Assembly: GCA_902464595.1 (NCBI GenBank)
Contig: CABQJX010000073.1
Span: 1-13,745 of the forward strand
Length of the DNA stretch: 13,745 nucleotides
Origin: an uncultured Lachnoclostridium sp.
Lineage (GTDB): Bacteria; Bacillota; Clostridia; Lachnospirales; Lachnospiraceae
Direction: 5' to 3'
Numbering within the stretch: the stretch's first letter is position 1; each line of letters begins with the position of its first letter. Under the pieces are notes generated by a model. It was not told the origin of the DNA. It saw only the letters and a program-made list of their open reading frames with translations, and ran no database searches. This document shows, one piece after another, positions 1-6,360 of the stretch. The position numbers were made by a program, and so were the translations under genes.

Positions 1-554
1 AGACCACCATTGAGGGCGCAAGCCATGTGATCATCAATATCTCCGGCGATATTAGCCTGATTGAGGCAAATGAGGCTGCAAGCTATGTTCAGGAACTGGC
101 GGGAGACGAGGCAAATATCATCTTCGGCGCTATGTTTGATGAGACCTCCCAGGATGAGGCTACTATCACAGTGATTGCTACCGGATTAGATGAGCACGGA
201 GCAAACGCTTCCGTTGCCAAAGCCATGACTGGTTTTACAAACTTCAAGACAAAGACAGCTTCCCAGGCTCCTGCACCCCAGAGCCAGCAGGCTGCTCCAG
301 AAGCAGCTGCCACAGCAGCGGCTCCTTCCTATAACCGTACTTCCGGATCTCAGGGATTTGGCCACAGCTACACTCCTTCCGGCAGCGCACAGGGCTATAC
401 TGCGCCAAAGTATACGCCGGGACAGGGCTTCTCCGCAGGAAATGACCAGGAGAATACAAACCAGCAGTCCCAAACACAGCCGCAGCCCTTCCGTCCGAAG
501 GTAAATCGGGACATGCAGATCAATATTCCTGATTTCTTAAAGAATAAGAGATAG
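1..554 (+). CDS. ftsZ: Cell division protein FtsZ, C-terminal part (5' truncated by window edge)
   Basis: This is the tail of the tubulin-like GTPase that builds the cytokinetic Z-ring at mid-cell, and at the polar septum during sporulation. The open frame runs from base 3 to the TAG at 552-554 and gives 183 residues. The start of the visible frame (TTIEGASHVIINISGD) and the following SLIEANEAASYVQE match the C-terminal domain of FtsZ. After about residue 80 comes a low-complexity linker rich in Gln, Ala, Pro, Ser and Thr, typical of the disordered FtsZ linker. The protein ends in INIPDFLKNKR, the conserved C-terminal peptide that binds membrane anchors and regulators such as FtsA, SepF or EzrA. 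The GTP-binding domain lies upstream of the window. The GTG at base 27 is an internal valine codon, not a start. The adjacency to spoIIGA fits known Firmicute gene order. Confidence 0.96.
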   Translation, partial: TTIEGASHVIINISGDISLIEANEAASYVQELAGDEANIIFGAMFDETSQDEATITVIATGLDEHGANASVAKAMTGFTNFKTKTASQAPAPQSQQAAPEAAATAAAPSYNRTSGSQGFGHSYTPSGSAQGYTAPKYTPGQGFSAGNDQENTNQQSQTQPQPFRPKVNRDMQINIPDFLKNKR

Positions 555-584
555 GTTTGATTTTATACCAAACATTCCATACAA

Positions 585-641
585 ACAAACAGAAAAGGCA
601 TATGTCATTGCAGTGTGATGGCATATGCCTTTTCTGTTTGT
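585..641 (+). terminator. Long-stem intrinsic terminator after ftsZ
   Basis: A perfect 20-bp inverted repeat pairs 585-604 with 622-641, and the 17-base loop can pair a little further (CAT 606-608 with ATG 618-620). The left arm is rich in A and the right arm contains TTTTCTGTTTGT, so the hairpin could act in either direction. There is no separate T-tract after the stem. It lies 30 bases after the ftsZ stop and upstream of the spoIIGA promoter, so it probably insulates the sporulation operon from ftsZ transcription. Confidence 0.75.
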
Positions 642-708
642 CAGATCCATTTCAAAGTTATTTCAAAAAGATTTTCATTATTCTTAATTTTCAGATTTTC
701 CCGAATTT

Positions 709-774
709 TGTCGATGAGAAATGTGGTTCTGTTCTGCTTTTTCGACAGCATCTGCAGAGTGGATCCGGTATAAT
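709..774 (+). promoter_or_regulatory. Candidate Spo0A-dependent sigma-A promoter of spoIIGA-sigE
   Basis: A perfect sigma-A -10 box, TATAAT, sits at 769-774. There is no -35 box at normal spacing. The nearest match is TCGACA at 742-747, 21 bp upstream, and it lies inside TTCGACA (741-747), the reverse complement of the Spo0A box TGTCGAA. A second, one-mismatch box TGTCGAT is at 709-715, with its centre 32 bp from the first. From established knowledge, the Bacillus subtilis spoIIG promoter has an over-long spacer of about 22 bp and Spo0A sites overlapping its -35 region. The match is therefore specific, though no binding is shown by sequence alone. Transcription would start near 781 and give a leader of about 105 bases. 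Confidence 0.65.
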
Positions 775-866
775 AGTAACAAAATCAGCCGAAAGCTCCC
801 GAAACATGAAGTTAATGTAACCAAAAAGAAAATGGAGCGGGAACAGCGGGGAAGAAAAAGAGAGTC

Positions 867-875
867 AGGAGGTGA
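867..875 (+). promoter_or_regulatory. Strong ribosome binding site that places the spoIIGA start
   Basis: AGGAGGTGA is a full-length complement to the 16S rRNA 3' end. It contains the in-frame GTG at 872-874, so that codon cannot be the start. The next in-frame GTG, at 887-889, lies 11 bases after the motif and gives the family-like N-terminus MEYTVYIDVVF. Confidence 0.75.
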
Positions 876-886
876 GGCCCAGGAGA

Positions 887-1726
887 GTGGAATATACAGT
901 GTACATAGACGTGGTATTTGCTGTCAATACCATAATGGATTTTGTGATCCTGCTGATCTTAAACAGGGTGCTGTCTTACGGGACAAATAGGAAACGGATG
1001 CTGGCAGGCGCTGTGGTGGGCGGCTCCTGGGCCTGTCTGGCAGCTGCCTTTCCAAAGATCCCTATGGCTGTGAGGGCCTTTGGAACCTATATAGCTGTGA
1101 GCAGCCTTATGGCTTCCATTTCCTATAAATTGAAAAAGCCAGGGGAGATTTTGCAGGCTGTGGCAGGAATCTATCTGGTATCTGTGGTTATGGGAGGCGT
1201 TATGGTAGTGCTGTGGGAGCACACCAGGGCAGGAGGAAGGCTGTGGAGGTTTTTGGGCGGGGGGATCAGGATTCCCTTTTTGGCATGGATTTTCCTTGCA
1301 GCTGGGGGCGTGTTTGCCTGTTTGGGATTTTCCGAGTGCTTGAAGGGGATCATTCGCCTGATGGCTCACCGCAGGGATCTTTGTCAGGTTACATTGGAGT
1401 ATGGAGGCCGCAGACAGCAGGCAAAAGGGCTGATCGATACGGGAAACCGTCTGAGAGAGCCGGTGAGCCGGCGGCCAGTCCATGTGGCCTCAGCCGGACT
1501 GATGGAGCAGCTGTGCCCCAAAGTAAAGGGGGTTATTTATGTCCCTTATCAGTCAGTAGGGGCCAAAAACGGCCTTCTCCCAGCAATTTATATTGACTGG
1601 ATGGAGGTAAAGTGGGAAGGGGGAAGCTATCGGATCCCTCACCCACTGATCGCAATTACAAAACAATCTCTGTCTTCGGGGGAGGATTATGAGATTTTGA
1701 TACAGAAAAGCGACCAGGGAGCGTAA
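887..1726 (+). CDS. spoIIGA: Sporulation sigma-E factor-processing peptidase SpoIIGA
   Basis: This is a membrane-bound aspartic protease of the mother cell that removes the pro-sequence from pro-sigma-E after a forespore signal (SpoIIR in well-studied species). The 279-residue product starts with MEYTVYIDVVFAVN, the usual family opening. It has about five hydrophobic segments in the first 150 residues (roughly 4-27, 38-55, 60-80, 88-110 and 127-147), then a soluble domain. The catalytic motif GLIDTGNRL puts the aspartate at residue 184, close to the Asp183 I recall for the B. subtilis enzyme, and the length is normal. A GTG start at 887 is preferred because the earlier GTG lies inside the ribosome binding site. 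Its substrate gene sigE follows 72 bases later and is presumably co-transcribed. Confidence 0.93.
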   Translation: MEYTVYIDVVFAVNTIMDFVILLILNRVLSYGTNRKRMLAGAVVGGSWACLAAAFPKIPMAVRAFGTYIAVSSLMASISYKLKKPGEILQAVAGIYLVSVVMGGVMVVLWEHTRAGGRLWRFLGGGIRIPFLAWIFLAAGGVFACLGFSECLKGIIRLMAHRRDLCQVTLEYGGRRQQAKGLIDTGNRLREPVSRRPVHVASAGLMEQLCPKVKGVIYVPYQSVGAKNGLLPAIYIDWMEVKWEGGSYRIPHPLIAITKQSLSSGEDYEILIQKSDQGA

Positions 1727-1798
1727 GTAGGGCCAGGATTCTGTCCGGGCTCTCTCCTGGCGTAAGATTATGCGGATAACGCAGAGGAGGACATTTTC

Positions 1799-2539
1799 AT
1801 GATAGTAAAAGTATCAGTACCAAACCGTTTTCAGCTTAAAACCATACCTAGCTTCCGTACTGTCCTGCTGCCAAAGCAGGGAGAAGTTCACTATATCGGA
1901 GGGGCGGATATTCTTCCAGCACCCTTGGAGGCTATGGAGGAAAGCCGGATGATCAGCCTTTTGGGGAGCGATCAGGATAAGGAAGCAAAATCCACACTCA
2001 TTGAGCACAATCTGAGATTAGTGGTTTACATAGCGAAGAAATTTGATAATACCAGCGTAGGAGTGGAGGATCTGATCTCTATTGGAACCATCGGTCTCAT
2101 AAAAGCCATCAATACCTTTAAGCCGGATAAGAATATCAAACTGGCGACCTATGCTTCCCGCTGCATTGAAAATGAGATCCTTATGTATCTGCGCAGGAAT
2201 AATAAAGTACGCCTGGAGGTATCCATTGATGAGCCTTTAAATGTGGACTGGGATGGAAATGAGCTTCTTTTATCCGATATTTTGGGAACGGATGAGGATG
2301 TGATCTATCATGATATTGAAGATGAAGTGGAGAAAGATCTTTTAAACAGTGCCATCAGCCGCCTGGCTCCCAGGGAGAGAAAGATTGTGGAGCTGAGGTA
2401 TGGACTGACCAACGAAGATGGGGAGGAAATGACTCAGAAAGAGGTAGCGGATCTTTTGGGCATATCCCAGTCTTACATTTCCAGACTGGAGAAAAAGATC
2501 ATGAAGCGGCTGAAAAAAGAGATCGTGCGTTTTGAGTAA
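1799..2539 (+). CDS. sigE: RNA polymerase sporulation sigma factor SigE (pro-sigma-E)
   Basis: This is the first mother-cell-specific sigma factor of sporulation, made as an inactive precursor. The 246-residue product has region 2 at about 66-140 (NLRLVVYIAKKF, DLISIGTIGLIKAINTF, LATYASRCIENEILMYLRRN) and a region 4.2 helix-turn-helix at 211-234 (TQKEVADLLGISQSYISRLE), nearly identical to known SigE proteins. The first ~31 residues are a basic pro-sequence. The junction EVHYIGG aligns with EIYYIGG of B. subtilis, so cleavage is expected between His31 and Tyr32. GAGGAGG lies 8 bases before the ATG. The gap after spoIIGA contains a weak 7-bp hairpin (GCCAGGA 1732-1738 with TCCTGGC 1755-1761) of unknown role. 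No separate promoter is evident, so expression probably comes from the spoIIGA promoter. Confidence 0.97.
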   Translation: MIVKVSVPNRFQLKTIPSFRTVLLPKQGEVHYIGGADILPAPLEAMEESRMISLLGSDQDKEAKSTLIEHNLRLVVYIAKKFDNTSVGVEDLISIGTIGLIKAINTFKPDKNIKLATYASRCIENEILMYLRRNNKVRLEVSIDEPLNVDWDGNELLLSDILGTDEDVIYHDIEDEVEKDLLNSAISRLAPRERKIVELRYGLTNEDGEEMTQKEVADLLGISQSYISRLEKKIMKRLKKEIVRFE

Positions 2540-2545
2540 GAAAAG

Positions 2546-2581
2546 AAGGACGGTGCAGTGACCAGAGCATGCCCCGTCCTT
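2546..2581. terminator. Terminator between convergent sigE and NYN gene
   Basis: AAGGACGG (2546-2553) pairs with CCGTCCTT (2574-2581), with partial inner pairing (GC 2555-2556 with GC 2571-2572). It starts just after the sigE stop. Read on the minus strand the stem is followed by CTTTTCTT, and read on the plus strand only by a short pyrimidine run, so it may work better against antisense transcription entering sigE. Confidence 0.55.
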
Positions 2582-2629
2582 TCCTGTCTGCTGAGAATCC
2601 AGCAAACAGGAGGATTCTCGGGCCTGCTG
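2582..2629. other. Overlapping alternative hairpins in the sigE/NYN convergent gap
   Basis: Two mutually exclusive folds are visible. One pairs TCCTGT (2582-2587) with ACAGGA (2606-2611), enclosing GCTG/CAGC. The other pairs GAGAATCC (2593-2600) with GGATTCTC (2612-2619). A further CAGCA/TGCTG pair reaches 2629. No T-tract follows. They may be terminator remnants or a structured 3' end; no function is claimed. Confidence 0.35.
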
Positions 2630-2640
2630 AACCCTTCCGC

Positions 2641-2674
2641 AAAAATAAGGTTCCTATTTCATCTGAACCTTATT
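2641..2674 (-). terminator. Intrinsic terminator of the NYN-LOTUS gene, overlapping its stop codon
   Basis: A perfect 10-bp inverted repeat pairs AATAAGGTTC (2644-2653) with GAACCTTATT (2665-2674). On the minus strand the stem runs straight into a run of T (complement of A 2641-2645). The TAG stop of the NYN gene (2654-2656) lies at the edge of the 11-base loop, so the last codons form part of the terminator. Confidence 0.75.
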
Positions 2675-3610
2675 ATCCTTGATATAAAAGATGCCGAAGC
2701 TTCGGATGAAGCTGGAGATCCGGCTGAACCCGTATTGCTTGATGTCAAAGGAAGGGAAGGCTTTTTTCAGCTCATCAAGGATAATGCTCAGGTTGTCTAC
2801 ATGGCCGTTATAGCGGCTGATAATGCGGCTGATCTCCTTTCCGATTTCCTCCTTGGAGGCGCTGGCGCTTTTTTCCTGAACAAAGTAACCGCCGTGAAGC
2901 CGTACCACCTTAAAATCATTGTTATCCAGGCTTTCTAAGAAGGTGGAGAGCTTGGAATAACCGTAGTTGCGCACGTCAAAGTCGGAAAAGCGTTTGGTGA
3001 GGAAATTTCCCACTTTGGCAAGGATAATGGGCTGGTTCTGGCTGTTATTTTCAATGAGGAGCTTTGTAATGGCTTTTTGGATCTCGTCGATGCTGGTGAT
3101 GGCCTTCTGGATCTCGTCGATGCTGGGGACAGGGCGGAGACTTTCTGCTGCCAGATTTTCCGGCATATCCTCAGAGGAGATGATCTCCAGAAGTTTAAAG
3201 GTGTCGCAGGCGGAGCGGAAGGGTTTGGGAGTTTTCCTCTCCCCAATGCCCATGACAAACATACCTGCCTCCCTGAGGCGCTGGGCCAGCTTGGTGAAAT
3301 CGGAATCACTGGATACAAGGCAGAAGCCGTCTACATTTCCGGAGTAAAGGATGTCCATCGCATCGATGATCATGGCAGAATCCGTAGCATTTTTTCCTGT
3401 GGTGTAGCTGTACTGCTGGATGGGATTGACCGACCAGTCCAGGAGCACGTTTTTCCAGCCTCTCTTTTCAGGATCCGTCCAGTCGCCGTAAATCCGTTTG
3501 TAGGTGGCGACACCCATATCAGATACCTCGTCCAGGATGTATTTGATATACTTTGGCGACACATTGTCTGCATCGATCAATACTGCAAATCTTCGTTCAT
3601 TTTGTTCCAT
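2654..3610 (-). CDS. NYN (PIN-like) ribonuclease domain protein with two OST-HTH/LOTUS domains
   Basis: Predicted metal-dependent ribonuclease with RNA-binding modules, likely cytoplasmic since no signal or membrane segment is seen. In the 318-residue product the NYN domain spans about 7-145. Its acidic motifs are LIDADN (Asp13, Asp15), NATDSAM (Asp77) and VSSDSDF (Asp102, Asp104), the usual NYN/PIN active-site pattern. Two LOTUS-like winged helix domains follow, at about 164-244 (VGNFLTKRF...YGYSKLSTFLES) and 252-318 (YNGHVDNLS...YGFSRISSFIRS). The same NYN-plus-LOTUS layout occurs in eukaryotic MARF1. The decapeptide SIDEIQKAIT is repeated back to back at 163-182. ATG 3610 is preferred: the GTG at 3622 lies within AAAGTGA, the only, weak, ribosome-binding-like sequence. 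The gene sits between sigE and sigG, facing sigE. RNA targets and any sporulation role are unknown. Confidence 0.85.
   Translation of the reverse strand: MEQNERRFAVLIDADNVSPKYIKYILDEVSDMGVATYKRIYGDWTDPEKRGWKNVLLDWSVNPIQQYSYTTGKNATDSAMIIDAMDILYSGNVDGFCLVSSDSDFTKLAQRLREAGMFVMGIGERKTPKPFRSACDTFKLLEIISSEDMPENLAAESLRPVPSIDEIQKAITSIDEIQKAITKLLIENNSQNQPIILAKVGNFLTKRFSDFDVRNYGYSKLSTFLESLDNNDFKVVRLHGGYFVQEKSASASKEEIGKEISRIISRYNGHVDNLSIILDELKKAFPSFDIKQYGFSRISSFIRSFGIFYIKDNKVQMK
3069..3128 (-). repeat. 30-bp in-frame tandem duplication inside the NYN-LOTUS gene
   Basis: Bases 3069-3098 and 3099-3128 are adjacent copies with 27 of 30 positions identical by eye. The three differences leave the encoded decapeptide unchanged. 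It duplicates the segment that would form the first helix of LOTUS domain 1. Confidence 0.9.
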
Positions 3611-3698
3611 AGATACATTCACTTTCTGTCAGCATGGTTTAAGGCAGGGCTGTCTTCAGCCAAAAAGACTGACAGATCCAGTTTAACATATCTGCTGC

Positions 3699-4475
3699 CT
3701 AACTTAAATAGGTTCTCATGCTTTTTAGTGCATTTTTTTCCAGGCGGCTGACCTGAGCCTGGCTGATGTGGATCTCTTTGGCCACTTCCGTCTGAGTTTT
3801 TCCCTCAAAAAACCGCATGTCAATGATGCGGCGTTCCCGTTCCGGCAGCCGGTCCATAGCCTCGGCCAAGGACAGATCCTCCACCCAATTTTCTTCTAAA
3901 TTTTTCTTGTCGCTGATCTGATCCATGACAAAGAGGGGGTCTCCGCCATCGGTATATACGGGTTCGTAAAGGCTTACAGGGGTCTGGATAGCGTCCAGGG
4001 CATAGGCGATCTCCTCTTTGGAAATACCGATTTCCTGGGCCACCTCCATGAGCGTAGGTTCCTTTAAATTAGCCCGGGTCATCTGCTCTCTGGTGCATAA
4101 GGCCTTATAGGCGGTATCCCGGAGAGAACGGCTTACCCGGATGGAATTATTGTCCCTGAGATAGCGCCGTACCTCACCCAGGATCATAGGAACCGCGTAA
4201 GTGGAAAATTTTACATTCTGGGTAATATCAAAATTGTCGATGGCCTTGATCAGCCCGATGCAGCCGATCTGAAACAAATCGTCAATATGCTCCTGGCTGT
4301 TGGAAAAACGCTGGATTACGCTTAAAACAAGGCGCAGATTCCCTTTGATATACTGTTCTCTGGCCTCATGGTCACCCTCCAGGATCCGTTTGAACAAAGC
4401 TTCCTTTTCCTCATTGCTGAGCAAAGGAAGCTTTGACGTATTAACTCCGCATATTTCAACCTTGTAGCCCGACAT
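3699..4475 (-). CDS. sigG: RNA polymerase sporulation sigma factor SigG
   Basis: This is the late forespore sigma factor that drives genes for DNA protection, germination and the spore cortex. The 258-residue product begins MSGYKVEICGVNTSKLP, an N-terminal signature that separates SigG from SigF. Region 2 follows (GNLRLVLSVIQRF, DDLFQIGCIGLIKAIDNFD, FSTYAVPMILGEVRRYLRDNN), then region 3 with DAIQTPVSLYEPVYTDGGDP, and the region 4.2 helix-turn-helix at about 226-248 (KTQTEVAKEIHISQAQVSRLE). Start choice: the upstream in-frame ATG at 4490 overlaps the GGAGG ribosome binding site, whereas ATG 4475 lies 8 bases after it. The gene is on the strand opposite spoIIGA-sigE and is separated from sigE by the NYN gene. 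It lies 89 bases downstream of the sensor kinase gene on the same strand. Confidence 0.96.
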   Translation of the reverse strand: MSGYKVEICGVNTSKLPLLSNEEKEALFKRILEGDHEAREQYIKGNLRLVLSVIQRFSNSQEHIDDLFQIGCIGLIKAIDNFDITQNVKFSTYAVPMILGEVRRYLRDNNSIRVSRSLRDTAYKALCTREQMTRANLKEPTLMEVAQEIGISKEEIAYALDAIQTPVSLYEPVYTDGGDPLFVMDQISDKKNLEENWVEDLSLAEAMDRLPERERRIIDMRFFEGKTQTEVAKEIHISQAQVSRLEKNALKSMRTYLS

Positions 4476-4483
4476 AATCCGTA

Positions 4484-4488
4484 CCTCC
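4484..4488 (-). promoter_or_regulatory. Ribosome binding site that fixes the sigG start
   Basis: GGAGG on the minus strand ends 8 bases before ATG 4475. It directly follows the in-frame ATG at 4490, which rules that ATG out as the start. Confidence 0.85.
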
Positions 4489-4506
4489 ATTCATCTGCTA
4501 TAACGG

Positions 4507-4536
4507 AATGATGTACGGATTCAAACGGTTTTATAC
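4507..4536 (-). promoter_or_regulatory. Candidate forespore (sigma-F/sigma-G) promoter of sigG
   Basis: On the minus strand GTATA (4536-4532) lies 18 bases before CATCATT (4513-4507). These resemble the sigma-G -35 (GNATA) and -10 (CATNNTA) elements known from Bacillus; the last two bases of the -10 do not fit. The position, about 32 bases before the start codon, suits an auto-regulated sigG promoter. The evidence is motif-only. Confidence 0.4.
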
Positions 4537-4564
4537 GATTGGGGGATAGAAAAAAATTCCAGTC

Positions 4565-6301
4565 CTAAGTAGGGATTCGGAAAGAAATACAGGTTCCCAT
4601 TCCTATTTTGCTGTTGATCTTCAAATGGGCTTTGGGGCCGTATTTCATGACCAGACGGCTGTTGACATTGGTAAGGCCGATGTTTTCGCTTCCGGGATTG
4701 TCTATTTTTTGATATAAAGCTTTTACTGCCTGGCGATCCATTCCTACACCGGAATCAATGACGGAAAAGATCAGCTGTCCCTGGCGTTTGACAATGCGCA
4801 GCTTAATAAATCCTGAACCGTTTAAAGGCTTGATGCCGTGGTACAGGCTGTTTTCGATCAGGGGCTGCAGGATCAGACGCATGATGGGAAATTCTTCAAT
4901 CTCCTGATCGTATTCATAGTACAAAATATACTTATCCTCATAACGGTAACGCTGGATGCTGTCGTACTTTTTCAGGTAGTCGATCTCATCTTTTATGGCA
5001 ACCATGGAATGGGGGGGGTGGAGGGAATATTTGAGAATGTCCGACAGGGCTTGGATCATCTGATTCATGGCTGTGGGCTTTCCCGTATACTCTAAGGCCT
5101 TAAAATCCAGGGTCTGCAGCGTATTAAAGAGAAAATGGGGATTGATCTGCAGCTGCAGTGCCTTCATCTCTGCCAGCTTCTGTTCCTGATCCTTTAGGGC
5201 CAGCTGGTTTTTTAAGAAGGTCTGGTTTAAGAACAGCTGTACAATATTGTTGAGAACCAGGTCGTACTCGTCCCGGAGAAAGTCTGGCTTTTCCTGGCGG
5301 AATACACCCCGCTCTGCATCAGAGAACAGATTGACAAAGTAGTCGATCTGCTGAAAATTTTTCCGGGTTATGGTAAGGGCGATCCATAGAGATACGAAAA
5401 CCACTGCGGCCAGCACTGCAAACAGCTGCAGCAGGAAAGGATAGAGGGTATGGTAATAGTTGGAACGGCTTATGCAGGCGGCAATGTAAGTATTGCAGTC
5501 AGCAGGTATGATACGCGTATAGCAGGAACCGCCGCTGAAGGAAAGCCATCCCTCAAAGAGGTTTGGGGAGTCCTGGGAAATATGTTCTGCCAGAAGGCTT
5601 CGGTCTTCGTTGGTAAAGTTTTCTGTTTTTCCTGCCTCCAGGAGAAAGCTGCCATTTTGATCCAGGATAAAGAAAGAATCCAGCTGGGAGCTGGTATTCA
5701 TCAGCTGTTTCAGCTGTTCCTCATAGATATTGACCATGACTACGCCCCGGAACATATTTAATTTTTTGAAAAAGGTGAGGACAGGCACAGGCTCTGCATA
5801 GGAATAGCGGTGCATCTGTCTTCGTTCCAGCCACTGGCCTTTGACCGCGTGGTCGTAGGAGTCCTTCCAGCTCAGATCAGAGAACTGGGATAATGTTACA
5901 ATGCTTCCTGTATCGGAGGTGAGCATGGAATCATAGCCGTCCAGGTAATAATAGACAGAGGCGATATAGGGGGCATTGTTGGTGAGAGAGGTAAAGTTGG
6001 ACAGGATGCTGTTGGTGAGTACCACGTCCAGATAGTTGGTCTGATCATGGGAAAGGAAATTTCTCAGGGAGATGGAGAGCCTGGGATTGCGGGCCAGAAT
6101 ATCATACTGGGTGGCCGCAGTGTCCAGAACCAGGGAGTAATTGTCCCTGGCAGCCTGGGCAGAGCGCTCTGCGTTTGATCGGATCTCCTGTCGTTTTTCC
6201 AAAAAGATAAAAGACAGAAAAAAGAGAAGCACCACCAAAAGAGGAAGGGTGATGATGGCAAAATAGTATAAAAAACAGTTGATAAAATTGCGTTTTCTCA
6301 T
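4565..6301 (-). CDS. YesM-type membrane sensor histidine kinase
   Basis: This is the sensor of a two-component system, probably detecting an oligosaccharide or a loaded binding protein outside the cell. The 578-residue product has a basic N-terminus, a first membrane helix at about 12-34, a large extracytoplasmic domain to about 284, a second membrane helix at about 285-312, and a HAMP-like stretch. The kinase domain carries the His_kinase signature QINPHFLFNTLQTLDF, with phospho-acceptor His389. The ATPase domain shows QPLIENSLYHGI (N box, Asn484), DSGVGM (516-521) and NIGLTNVNSRL. Length and layout are normal for the YesM family. AAAGGA lies 11 bases before the ATG, a rather distant site. 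The gene follows the response regulator by 89 bases on the same strand and is presumably its partner. Ligand identity is inferred from the adjacent sugar operon. Confidence 0.92.
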   Translation of the reverse strand: MRKRNFINCFLYYFAIITLPLLVVLLFFLSFIFLEKRQEIRSNAERSAQAARDNYSLVLDTAATQYDILARNPRLSISLRNFLSHDQTNYLDVVLTNSILSNFTSLTNNAPYIASVYYYLDGYDSMLTSDTGSIVTLSQFSDLSWKDSYDHAVKGQWLERRQMHRYSYAEPVPVLTFFKKLNMFRGVVMVNIYEEQLKQLMNTSSQLDSFFILDQNGSFLLEAGKTENFTNEDRSLLAEHISQDSPNLFEGWLSFSGGSCYTRIIPADCNTYIAACISRSNYYHTLYPFLLQLFAVLAAVVFVSLWIALTITRKNFQQIDYFVNLFSDAERGVFRQEKPDFLRDEYDLVLNNIVQLFLNQTFLKNQLALKDQEQKLAEMKALQLQINPHFLFNTLQTLDFKALEYTGKPTAMNQMIQALSDILKYSLHPPHSMVAIKDEIDYLKKYDSIQRYRYEDKYILYYEYDQEIEEFPIMRLILQPLIENSLYHGIKPLNGSGFIKLRIVKRQGQLIFSVIDSGVGMDRQAVKALYQKIDNPGSENIGLTNVNSRLVMKYGPKAHLKINSKIGMGTCISFRIPT

Positions 6302-6360
6302 GGAAGCAGGTATCCTTTATTGTTTATAGTCGTTTACTTTTGGCTGCTGCTCGCAGTTAT

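Noticed and set aside
557..820. Plus-strand open frame after ftsZ (87 codons)
   Set aside because: It reads through the terminator hairpin and the spoIIGA promoter, has no ribosome binding site and looks like no known protein.
872..886. Earlier GTG start for spoIIGA (MRPRRVEYT...)
   Set aside because: The GTG at 872-874 lies inside the AGGAGGTGA ribosome binding site, and the extra residues do not fit the family N-terminus.
3626..3700. Terminator downstream of sigG (TCTGTCAG/CTGACAGA and AGGCAG/CTGCCT pairs)
   Set aside because: The pairs are separated by long loops and no T-tract follows on the minus strand; a 5-bp stem at 3648-3661 has its T-run on the wrong side.
3077..3751. 224-codon plus-strand frame antisense to the NYN gene
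   Set aside because: It is the mirror of a well-supported minus-strand gene, has no proper ribosome binding site, and runs across gene boundaries.
4545..4580. Terminator for the sensor kinase gene
   Set aside because: There is a run of seven T on the minus strand, but the sequence before it forms only a 3-bp stem with mismatches.
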